This document shows positions 1-4,676 of a stretch of DNA of 7,044 nt, piece by piece. Each line of letters begins with the position of its first letter. The first letter of the stretch is position 1. Below the pieces are notes generated by a model. That model was given only the letters and a program-made list of their open reading frames with translations, made no database searches and was not told the origin of the DNA. The stretch is from NCBI GenBank assembly GCA_030044375.1, contig JASHVX010000103.1:1-7044 (forward strand), in the 5' to 3' direction. Both the position numbers and the translations under genes were made by a program. This DNA is from Nitrososphaerales archaeon. Its GTDB lineage: Archaea > Thermoproteota > Nitrososphaeria > Nitrososphaerales > Gagatemarchaeaceae.

Positions 1-1
1 C

Positions 2-70
2 GCCTCCTCGGAGATCCGAGCCCTGGTCGGTGAGTCGCAAACGGCCGTAGCCCCTCAGCAATCTATATGA
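2..70 (+). CDS. Possible C-terminal tail of an upstream gene (partial)
   Basis: One plus-strand frame is open from base 2 to a TGA at 68-70 and encodes 22 residues (ASSEIRALVGES, then a Gln/Ala-rich end). Third positions are mostly G or C in the first half, as in the real genes of this window. It has no recognisable motif and the start lies outside the window. A minus-strand frame is also open from a TTG at 61-59 to the left edge, so the strand is not certain. If the plus reading is right, the stop codon overlaps the TATA-like element of the next gene, an arrangement also seen before FEN-1. Confidence 0.3.
   Translation, partial: ASSEIRALVGESQTAVAPQQSI
63..70 (+). promoter_or_regulatory. TATA-like element upstream of the zinc-ribbon/aEF-1beta pair
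   Basis: The word CTATATGA is an AT-rich island in GC-rich surroundings. Its centre is about 31 nt upstream of the TTG start at 98. Archaeal TATA boxes lie about 26 nt before the transcription start, so the mRNA would begin only a few bases before the TTG, or at it. No Shine-Dalgarno sequence lies between, which fits a leaderless or nearly leaderless message. Confidence 0.4.
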
Positions 71-97
71 GCGAGCACGACGGGGGCTCTTCCAGAG

Positions 98-280
98 TTG
101 TCGCAGTCAACCGTCTCGCTCCCCCTGTGCGGGTCTTGCAACAGGCCGGTGAAGCCAGCGGAGCGGGCGACCAAGTTCATGTGCCCGAACTGCCATGAGA
201 CGTTGATATGGCGTTGCGAGAAGTGCAGGAAGTTCTCGAGGAGGTACAGGTGCGTCAACTGCGGCTTCGAAGGGCCTTAG
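98..280 (+). CDS. Small archaeal four-knuckle zinc-ribbon protein
   Basis: This 60-residue protein belongs to the conserved archaeal zinc-finger micro-proteins often annotated as Zn-ribbon RNA-binding proteins involved in translation (Haloferax HVO_2753 type). Four CxxC knuckles are visible at residues 11-14 (CGSC), 29-32 (CPNC), 40-43 (CEKC) and 52-55 (CVNC), enough for two zinc sites. The segment IWRCEKCRK and the ending CGFEGP are hallmark family sequences. The start is TTG at 98, preceded by a TATA-like element and no Shine-Dalgarno; the length matches the family, so little N-terminus can be missing. It ends 9 nt before aEF-1beta, and the pairing of these two genes is common in archaea. 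A role at the ribosome or with RNA is family-level inference; the molecular function is not known from sequence. Confidence 0.9.
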   Translation: MSQSTVSLPLCGSCNRPVKPAERATKFMCPNCHETLIWRCEKCRKFSRRYRCVNCGFEGP

Positions 281-289
281 GCGACCACC

Positions 290-574
290 TTGGGTTCCTA
301 CGTCATACGGCTGAAGCTTCTCCCGCAGGACACCACCACCGAGCATCAGAAGATAGTGGAGTCGGTCGCCGGGGTCCTGCCTAGCGACGCGAAGATAAGG
401 GCCCAGCGCATCGAGCCGATCGCCTACGGCCTCTCCGCAATCATACTCGACGTAGTCGCTCCAGAGGAGGAGGGGACGATCGAGAAGGTGGAGGCGGCGG
501 TCTCCGGCGCCCCGCTCGTCGGACAGTCGGAGCTGATGGGCGTCAGCAGGATGTCCAGCAAGCTGCCGACATAG
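290..574 (+). CDS. Translation elongation factor aEF-1beta
   Basis: This 94-residue protein is the archaeal guanine-nucleotide exchange factor for aEF-1alpha: it promotes GDP release from the cytosolic elongation factor so it can rebind GTP and aminoacyl-tRNA. The whole protein is one small alpha/beta exchange domain. Recognisable segments are the N-terminal strand YVIRLKLLP, the central RIEPIAYGLSAIILDVVAPEEEG (residues about 40-62), and EKVEAAVSG followed by a last strand ending GVSR. The family usually stops near that point, at roughly 88-92 residues; here a short MSSKLPT tail follows. The start is TTG at 290, 9 nt after the stop of the zinc-ribbon gene. It has no ribosome-binding site of its own, so it is probably translated from the shared mRNA after termination upstream. 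Confidence 0.93.
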   Translation: MGSYVIRLKLLPQDTTTEHQKIVESVAGVLPSDAKIRAQRIEPIAYGLSAIILDVVAPEEEGTIEKVEAAVSGAPLVGQSELMGVSRMSSKLPT

Positions 575-592
575 CGCGCGGACGGTCAGCTA

Positions 593-605
593 CCAAGGCT
601 TATCA
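593..605 (+). promoter_or_regulatory. BRE/TATA promoter for the small membrane-protein gene
   Basis: The word CCAAGGCTTATCA combines a BRE-like CCAAG with a TATA-like CTTATC at 599-604. The TATA centre is 28 nt before the ATG at 630, which predicts transcription starting at or within about two bases of that ATG. The first 12 bases match 11 of 12 bases of the minus-strand promoter word at 5638-5649, which supports a real lineage-specific promoter. Confidence 0.5.
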
Positions 606-629
606 CGAGCGGGGACGGTACGAAAGGAC

Positions 630-842
630 ATGGCGCTGGCCGACCCGCTAAGGTGGATCGTCGTCGTGGCGTTGGCGCTCGTGGTCGCCTTCTCACTGCT
701 CTTCTACTTCCTCGGCAAAGCGAGGGGCGAGTTGAAGGCCCTGAAGCACTCTTCGCAGGCGATGCCGGCCCAGCCGGCTGCCCGGGTCCGGAGGGCACTG
801 GCCTCACTCCGACGGCCAGACTCTCCGGCTCGCACCTCGTGA
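630..842 (+). CDS. Small single-pass membrane protein of unknown function
   Basis: The predicted 70-residue protein has one hydrophobic helix at residues about 9-28 (WIVVVALALVVAFSLLFYFL), followed at once by a basic stretch (GKARGELKALK). The positive-inside rule would put the C-terminus in the cytoplasm. The last 30 residues are Ala/Pro/Arg-rich with no motif and look disordered. The ATG at 630 lies 28 nt from the TATA-like word at 599-604. A GGA triplet sits just before the start but is too close to be a normal Shine-Dalgarno. I do not recognise the family. The helix in the same strand and direction as its neighbours, together with the well-placed promoter, argues for a gene; the low-complexity end leaves doubt. 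Confidence 0.6.
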   Translation: MALADPLRWIVVVALALVVAFSLLFYFLGKARGELKALKHSSQAMPAQPAARVRRALASLRRPDSPARTS

Positions 843-845
843 TTG

Positions 846-853
846 CTTTTATA
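846..853 (+). promoter_or_regulatory. TATA box upstream of the winged-helix-like gene
   Basis: CTTTTATA is the clearest archaeal TATA box in the window and starts four bases after the stop of the preceding gene. Transcription would be expected near 875-878, leaving a leader of about 25 nt before the ATG at 902. A weak AGGA at 888-891 in that leader could act as a ribosome-binding site. Confidence 0.55.
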
Positions 854-901
854 CCACGCGCCGGCTCCTTTCATCGCCGCTTCTACCAGGATTTGCTTGC
901 G

Positions 902-1150
902 ATGCGTTTCCCACTGAGGTATGCAGCTTTCGAGTGGATAAAGGAGAAGAAGAGCGCGACTGACGGCGACCTTCTGGAGGCCCTCAACAAGAACGGGAGC
1001 AAGTGCTCTCCGGACGAGCTCGACAAGCTCCTCATGCAGCTCGAGATCCTCGGACTAGTGACCGTCCGCTGGGTGGCGAAGGACAAGCGGAGGATAGAGT
1101 TCGTAGACAAGACGAGCGAGGAGGCCCGCCTCCCGCGCATCAACGAATAA
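902..1150 (+). CDS. Small winged-helix-like conserved protein
   Basis: An 82-residue protein beginning MRFPLRYAAFEWI. The order is a first helix, then a KSATDGDLLEALNKNG segment with the spacing of a helix-turn-helix, a second helical pair (SPDELDKLLMQLEILGLV), and a beta-wing-like TVRWVAKDKRRIEFV. This resembles MarR/winged-helix folds in which the wing carries basic residues (KDKRR). The frame is open far upstream, but the TATA box at 846-853 lies inside that extension, so ATG 902 is preferred; an in-frame TTG at 893 is the only close alternative. From memory, similar short proteins occur beside FEN-1 in thaumarchaea. DNA binding is inferred from the apparent fold only, and no ligand or target is visible. 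Confidence 0.75.
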   Translation: MRFPLRYAAFEWIKEKKSATDGDLLEALNKNGSKCSPDELDKLLMQLEILGLVTVRWVAKDKRRIEFVDKTSEEARLPRINE

Positions 1151-1152
1151 AT
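1146..1152 (+). promoter_or_regulatory. TATA-like element for FEN-1, overlapping the upstream stop codon
   Basis: AATAAAT includes the TAA stop (1148-1150) of the winged-helix-like gene. Its centre is 27 nt before the FEN-1 ATG at 1176, the distance expected for a leaderless transcript. There is no purine-rich Shine-Dalgarno just before the ATG. The T-poor, A-rich core makes it weaker than the other boxes. Confidence 0.35.
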
Positions 1153-1175
1153 CGAGCCGCAACTGCCGAACGGGC

Positions 1176-2201
1176 ATGGGGGTTGACTTCGGCGACTCCA
1201 TCCCTAGGGAGAAGATCGCCCTGGAAGACATATCGGGCTGGACCCTCGCCGTCGACGGGTACAACACTCTGTACCAGTTCCTCGCGATAATCCGCGGGTT
1301 CGACGGCAGCCACCTGAAGGACTCGAAGGGGCGCGTCACCTCCCACATATCGGGGCTGTTCTACAGGAACGTCAACCTCATGGAGCTCGGCATGAAGCTG
1401 GTCTACGTGTTCGACGGGAAGCCTCCAGACCTGAAGATGGAGGAGATTGAAAGGCGTTCGGCCCAACGGCGAGAGGCGAAGGACCAGTATCTGAAGGCCC
1501 TTCAGGCAGGCGAGGTGGTCCAGGCACGGAAGTTTGCCGAAGCGTCTACCGTCCTACGGAGGGACATGGTGGCGGACGCCAAGGCCCTCCTAGACGCGAT
1601 GGGGATCCCCTGGGTCGACGCGCCCTCGGAAGGGGAGGCCCAGGCCTCCGCTATGGCGCACGAAGGGACCGTCAAGGCGGTGGCCTCGCAGGACCACGAC
1701 TCGCTGGTGTTCGGCGCGCCTGTCCTGGTCAGGAACGTCACCATCTCTGGGAAGAGGCGCCTGCCCTCGAAGGGGATAGTCATCAACGTCCAGCCTGAGA
1801 GGATAGTCCTGTCGGACGTCCTCGCGTCGACCGGCCTGACCAGAGAGCAGCTGGTCGACTTCGCGATACTCCTCGGGACGGACTTCAACCCAGACGGCTT
1901 CGACGGGGTCGGCCCCGCGAAGGCGCTGAAGTACCTCAAGAAGTATGGACGCCTGGAGGACATAGTGGAGCTGCAAGAGCCTCTCCGCAGCGTCAAGTAC
2001 GGCGCCATCAGGGAGCTCTACATGAAGCCGCCCTCCGTCGCTGGGGTAAAGCCCGAGTGGAAGGGACTCGACCGGGACAGGATACTGTCATATCTTGTGG
2101 ACGAGCACTCCTTCTCCCGGGACAGGGTCGAAGCCGCACTGGCGCGCATCGAGAAGGCGGCTCCTGCCCAGACGGAGACGCTCGAGAAGTGGTTCGGTTG
2201 A
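1176..2201 (+). CDS. fen: Flap endonuclease 1 (FEN-1)
   Basis: This 341-residue protein has the normal archaeal FEN-1 length. It is the structure-specific 5' nuclease that removes 5' flaps and RNA primers during lagging-strand maturation and repair. The N domain ends with VFDGKPP (residues 78-84) and the I domain starts at EGEAQA. The metal-binding acidic residues are D27, D80, E152, E154, D173, D175 and D236, all at the usual archaeal positions. The basic residues K87 and R94, near the scissile phosphate, are kept. A helix-two-turn-helix DNA-binding segment follows (GVGPAKAL, about 244-251). The C-terminus TETLEKWFG is a PCNA-interacting tail, but with threonine at PIP position 1 and the glutamine one residue earlier (Q332). 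ATG 1176 gives the conserved N-terminus MGVDFGD. The stop overlaps the next gene's start in TTGA. Confidence 0.97.
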   Translation: MGVDFGDSIPREKIALEDISGWTLAVDGYNTLYQFLAIIRGFDGSHLKDSKGRVTSHISGLFYRNVNLMELGMKLVYVFDGKPPDLKMEEIERRSAQRREAKDQYLKALQAGEVVQARKFAEASTVLRRDMVADAKALLDAMGIPWVDAPSEGEAQASAMAHEGTVKAVASQDHDSLVFGAPVLVRNVTISGKRRLPSKGIVINVQPERIVLSDVLASTGLTREQLVDFAILLGTDFNPDGFDGVGPAKALKYLKKYGRLEDIVELQEPLRSVKYGAIRELYMKPPSVAGVKPEWKGLDRDRILSYLVDEHSFSRDRVEAALARIEKAAPAQTETLEKWFG

Positions 2202-3187
2202 GGGCCGAAGAGGGCCTCCCGAGCCTGGAAGAGATCAGAGAAGCCGAGTCCAGGATCAGGCGCTACCTGCCCGAGACTCCGCTCGAGAGCTCCAGAGGGA
2301 TCTCGGGACTTCTCGGAAGGGACGTCTACCTGAAGCTCGAGACCTTCCAGCCCACCCGCGTCTTCAAGATCAGGGGTGCGCTCAACAAGCTGCAGTGCCT
2401 GACGGACGCGGAGCTCAGGCGAGGAGTCCTGACGGCCTCGTCGGGCAACCATGGGTACGCGATAGCCTACGCTGCGCGCATATTCGGGGTCAGGGCCACG
2501 ATATGCGTCCCTGAGAACGTCAACCCGCAGAAGCTCAGGGCGATACAGGAGCAGGGAGCCGAAGTCCTCAAAGCCGGCGGGGGGTATGACGAGACCTACG
2601 CGATGGCCTTGGCGACGGCCAAGAAGCGCGGGATGACGTTCGTCCATGCCTTCGACGACAGGGACGTGATAGCAGGCCAGGGCACCTGCGGGCTCGAGAT
2701 GGCGAGGCAGATGCCAGACCTGGACTGCGCCGTAGTCGCGATAGGAGGCGGAGGTCTGATATCCGGGATCGCCATCGCCCTCAAGGCGTCCCTCCCGAAG
2801 GTCCAGGTCTTCGGGGCTGAAACCCAGGCAATACCATCCATGTACGAGTCGGTCGACAGCGGAGAGTTGGTGAAAGTGGCCCCCCGCCCGACCATCGCCG
2901 ACGGCATGCAGGCCTCGGTCCCCGGAAGGCTTACCTTCGAGGCGGCCCAGAGGTACGTAGACAGAATCGGCCTCGTGTCCGACCATGAGATCGAGGATGC
3001 GATCTACGACCTTTTGGTGCTCGCCCGTGTGACAGCGGAGCCAGCTGGCGCCTCTCCTCTCGCGGCAATGAAGGGCCCTCTCCGTAACGAGAGGTCAGAG
3101 AAGGTCGCACTCGTCGTGAGCGGCGGGAACATCTCGCCCTCTCTGCTCGGCAGGGTCATCACGAGCAGGGCGAAGGGCACGCCCTGA
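2198..3187 (+). CDS. PLP-dependent threonine/serine dehydratase (threonine ammonia-lyase type)
   Basis: This cytosolic fold-type II PLP enzyme of 329 residues is predicted to deaminate threonine to 2-oxobutanoate (and serine to pyruvate), feeding isoleucine synthesis or amino-acid breakdown. The PLP-binding lysine is K57 in VFKIRGAL. SSGNHG at 81-86 holds the substrate carboxylate, GGGGL at 183-187 is the phosphate-binding glycine loop, and AEPAGA near the C-terminus is a further conserved dehydratase motif. No ACT regulatory domain follows, so it should not show isoleucine feedback through that module. The ETFQPTRVFK segment differs from the usual ENLQ-TGSFK, so a related dehydratase or serine racemase activity is possible. 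The frame is open upstream to 2057, but homology begins at LEEIREAE, so TTG 2198 is chosen. It overlaps the FEN-1 stop as TTGA, suggesting coupled translation. Confidence 0.88.
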   Translation: MRAEEGLPSLEEIREAESRIRRYLPETPLESSRGISGLLGRDVYLKLETFQPTRVFKIRGALNKLQCLTDAELRRGVLTASSGNHGYAIAYAARIFGVRATICVPENVNPQKLRAIQEQGAEVLKAGGGYDETYAMALATAKKRGMTFVHAFDDRDVIAGQGTCGLEMARQMPDLDCAVVAIGGGGLISGIAIALKASLPKVQVFGAETQAIPSMYESVDSGELVKVAPRPTIADGMQASVPGRLTFEAAQRYVDRIGLVSDHEIEDAIYDLLVLARVTAEPAGASPLAAMKGPLRNERSEKVALVVSGGNISPSLLGRVITSRAKGTP

Positions 3188-3244
3188 GGCCGTCCGGCGC
3201 CCTTCCGCGGGCTGCGAACACGTCCAATCGCCTGCGCGCATCAC

Positions 3245-3252
3245 CTTTTATT
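3245..3252 (+). promoter_or_regulatory. TATA box for the thioesterase gene
   Basis: CTTTTATT lies in a GC-rich spacer, with its centre 26-27 nt before the GTG at 3275. This is the spacing for a leaderless mRNA starting at the GTG. It also argues against a start at the in-frame TTG at 3251, which falls inside the box. Confidence 0.55.
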
Positions 3253-3274
3253 GGCGGCGGGGCTCCGTGTCACC

Positions 3275-3763
3275 GTGGGCGCGCTCAAACCGAAGCACCC
3301 TTCAGACTCGGCCCTCACTACGGCCAGGCTGATGATGCCCACCGACGCCAACATCATGGGGAACGTGTTCGGGGGTGCGATAATGCGATACATGGACGAG
3401 ATCGCCGGGATAGTCGCCGTGCGCCACGCGGAGAAGAACTGCGTGACAGCCTCGGTGGACAGGATGAACTTCTATGCGCCCGTCTACGTGGGCAACCTCC
3501 TCATCCTGAAGGCGTCTGTGAACTACGTAGGCACGAGCTCGATGGAGGTTGGTGTGAGGATAGAAGCCCAGGACCCGTCGACGCGGAGGACCACCCACAC
3601 AGGGTCCTGCCACCTCACCTTCGTCGCTTTGGACGAGAGCGGCAAGCCGACCCCGATACCACAGGTGGTCCCTCAGACCGCCGAGGAGAAGCGGAGGTAC
3701 AGGAACGCCCAGGAGAGGAGAAAGCTGAGGGAGGCAGAGGCCAGGTCCCTACACAAGGGCTGA
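3275..3763 (+). CDS. Hot-dog fold acyl-CoA thioesterase
   Basis: A 162-residue protein of the acyl-CoA hydrolase (YciA/ACOT) branch of hot-dog thioesterases, which cleave acyl-CoA to free acid and CoA in the cytosol. The signature is NIMGNVFGGAIMRYMDEIAG (residues 26-45): N30 and the GG pair form the CoA/thioester site, and D41 lies in the central hot-dog helix as in the family. VTASVDRMNFYAPVYVGNLL and a strand ending in AQD complete the single hot-dog domain by about residue 120. A highly charged helix of about 35 residues (EEKRRYRNAQERRKLREAEA) forms the C-terminus. One domain implies assembly into dimers or hexamers. GTG 3275 is preferred because a TATA box covers the TTG at 3251. Acyl-chain preference cannot be read from the sequence. 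Confidence 0.88.
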   Translation: MGALKPKHPSDSALTTARLMMPTDANIMGNVFGGAIMRYMDEIAGIVAVRHAEKNCVTASVDRMNFYAPVYVGNLLILKASVNYVGTSSMEVGVRIEAQDPSTRRTTHTGSCHLTFVALDESGKPTPIPQVVPQTAEEKRRYRNAQERRKLREAEARSLHKG

Positions 3764-3807
3764 ACTCCGTCCGTTTGATTCCAGAATCAAGAAACTTTGA
3801 GCCGCTG

Positions 3808-3816
3808 TCTATTACA
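3808..3816 (+). promoter_or_regulatory. Possible TATA-like element for the TPR-like gene
   Basis: The spacer 3764-3840 is AT-richer than the flanking genes. TCTATTACA lies about 29 nt before the TTG at 3841, which would suit a leaderless message starting there. The match to other boxes in the window is weak. Confidence 0.3.
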
Positions 3817-3840
3817 CTGGTCCTTTCTTTCGATGGGTCG

Positions 3841-4200
3841 TTGCCAGACATCTCAAGCTCCTTCAGGTTCGACAACATGAAGAGCGGCAACGCGACGGTT
3901 TACCTCCTCAGGGAGCAGTTCGAGAAGTTCCCGAGCGCGCCTCAGAAGCTCGACGTCTGCGAGTCTATCGCCCATTGCCTCTTCCAGCTGGAACAGTACC
4001 AGGACGCAGCCGGCTGGTATGAGACCGCCGGCCGACTGATACTTGCTTCGAACACCACCCCTCCGCAGCTGAAGGCGATGTCTGCGCTCGACGAATACGA
4101 AAGCGCGCTCGAATGCTACAGGAAAGACAAGGACGACGAGAGGTTCGAAGAGTGTTCGACGCTGATCGGTCAGTTGAGGCGCGCGTGCGCGTCCGCATAG
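3841..4200 (+). CDS. TPR-like helical protein of unknown function
   Basis: A predicted 119-residue all-helical protein. Residues about 37-68 fit one tetratricopeptide repeat: LDVCESIAHCLFQLEQY, then QDAAGWYETAGRLIL, with small and aromatic residues at the expected helix-packing positions. A second, degenerate helical pair follows (SALDEYESALECYRKDKDDERFEECSTLIGQLR). There is no signal peptide or membrane segment, so it should be a cytosolic adaptor or scaffold; the partner is unknown. The start is uncertain. TTG 3841 sits about 29 nt from a weak TATA-like word and retains FRFDNMKSGN, which looks like folded protein. ATG 3877 (107 residues) is the conservative alternative. The frame is open to 3775, but that extension covers the AT-rich promoter spacer. 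It ends 12 nt from the convergent zinc-ribbon gene. Confidence 0.7.
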   Translation: MPDISSSFRFDNMKSGNATVYLLREQFEKFPSAPQKLDVCESIAHCLFQLEQYQDAAGWYETAGRLILASNTTPPQLKAMSALDEYESALECYRKDKDDERFEECSTLIGQLRRACASA

Positions 4201-4212
4201 TGAACACTCACG

Positions 4213-4368
4213 CTACGTCGACCCGCCGCTCTCTTCTTCCTTGGCCTTCCTGCGGTTGACGGTCTTCGAATAACACTCCTCGCAGACTGGCTCCTCCCTC
4301 GCAGCTATCTTGAAGGTGTGGAGGACCACGTCCAGTTCGGTGTCGCAGAAGTAGCACTTCGGCTTCAG
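4213..4368 (-). CDS. Small two-CxxC zinc-ribbon protein
   Basis: A small protein with two CxxC knuckles, CYFC and CEEC, separated by about 20 residues (DTELDVVLHTFKIAAREEPV). This spacing suits a single zinc ribbon. It ends in a basic then acidic tail (NRRKAKEEESGG). I do not recognise a named family. The start is the puzzle. The only ATG, GTG or TTG upstream in frame is GTG 4434, which would overlap the nuclease gene by 70 nt and add an unrelated charged leader. A CTG at 4368-4366 gives 51 residues starting just before the first knuckle, overlaps the nuclease stop as CTGA, and has GGTGG a few bases upstream as a possible ribosome-binding site. CTG is annotated here as an inference. An internal GTG (codon 14) would remove the first knuckle and is unlikely. 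It is the last gene of the transporter-nuclease operon. Confidence 0.7.
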   Translation of the reverse strand: MKPKCYFCDTELDVVLHTFKIAAREEPVCEECYSKTVNRRKAKEEESGGST

Positions 4369-4673
4369 TTTTCCACCTGCTTTGCCTTGTAGACTCTGCG
4401 CTTCTCTACCTTCCCGCCGCTCCTGAAGTGCCACACCTCAGCGTCGCCGTTCGAGCTGCGCCCCCACTCTACCAGTTTCTGGAGCTCGTCCTTGCCGATG
4501 CGCGCGCTCCCGCTCTTGACTTGGACGAGAAGGAGCCTTCCTTCCTTCGCTGCGAAGACGTCGACTGCCCCGTGGGATGCGGCGCTCCTAGAGACGAGCC
4601 AGCCTTCCTGCTTCAGGAGGCTCATCGCGCGGTACTCCCGCTCTCTTCCACGTGCGTACCTGCTACCCACCAA
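4365..4673 (-). CDS. Small PD-(D/E)XK nuclease, Hjc-like (QxK variant)
   Basis: A 102-residue protein resembling archaeal Holliday junction resolvase Hjc and other restriction-endonuclease-fold proteins. An N-terminal helix carries the acidic residue (REREYRAMSLLKQEGW, E11/E13). Next come SRSAASHGAVDVFAA with catalytic D38, and RLLLVQVKSG, where Q51 and K53 form the last catalytic pair. Canonical Hjc has E-x-K here, while Q-x-K is known in other branches of the superfamily. It is shorter than typical Hjc (roughly 120-140), ending soon after a final strand (AEVWHF) and a basic tail. Holliday junction cleavage is therefore possible but not shown; a repair nuclease or a junction-binding protein are alternatives. 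It starts at TTG 4673, only 3 nt after the EamA stop (GTG 4670 is also possible), and overlaps the zinc-ribbon gene downstream. Confidence 0.8.
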   Translation of the reverse strand: MVGSRYARGREREYRAMSLLKQEGWLVSRSAASHGAVDVFAAKEGRLLLVQVKSGSARIGKDELQKLVEWGRSSNGDAEVWHFRSGGKVEKRRVYKAKQVEN

Positions 4674-4676
4674 TCG

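Noticed and set aside
653..901. Long upstream extension of the winged-helix-like gene's open frame
   Set aside because: It overlaps the membrane-protein frame and contains the TATA box at 846-853; the conserved-looking protein begins at ATG 902.
1502..2008. Minus-strand open frame of 168 codons opposite FEN-1
   Set aside because: It is antisense to the catalytic core of FEN-1, whose active-site residues are all intact.
2057..2197. Upstream extension of the dehydratase frame inside FEN-1
   Set aside because: It lies wholly within FEN-1, including its C-terminal coding region, and shows no dehydratase homology; the TTG in the TTGA overlap fits the family start.
2018..2986. Long minus-strand open frame opposite FEN-1 and the dehydratase (322 codons)
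   Set aside because: It is an antisense shadow of two well-supported genes in GC-rich DNA; its translation is low-complexity with no recognised motif.
3764..3840. Intrinsic terminator or riboswitch in the spacer after the thioesterase gene
   Set aside because: The spacer has short T/C-rich runs (TCCTTTCTTTCG) but no convincing stem-loop and no recognised riboswitch core.
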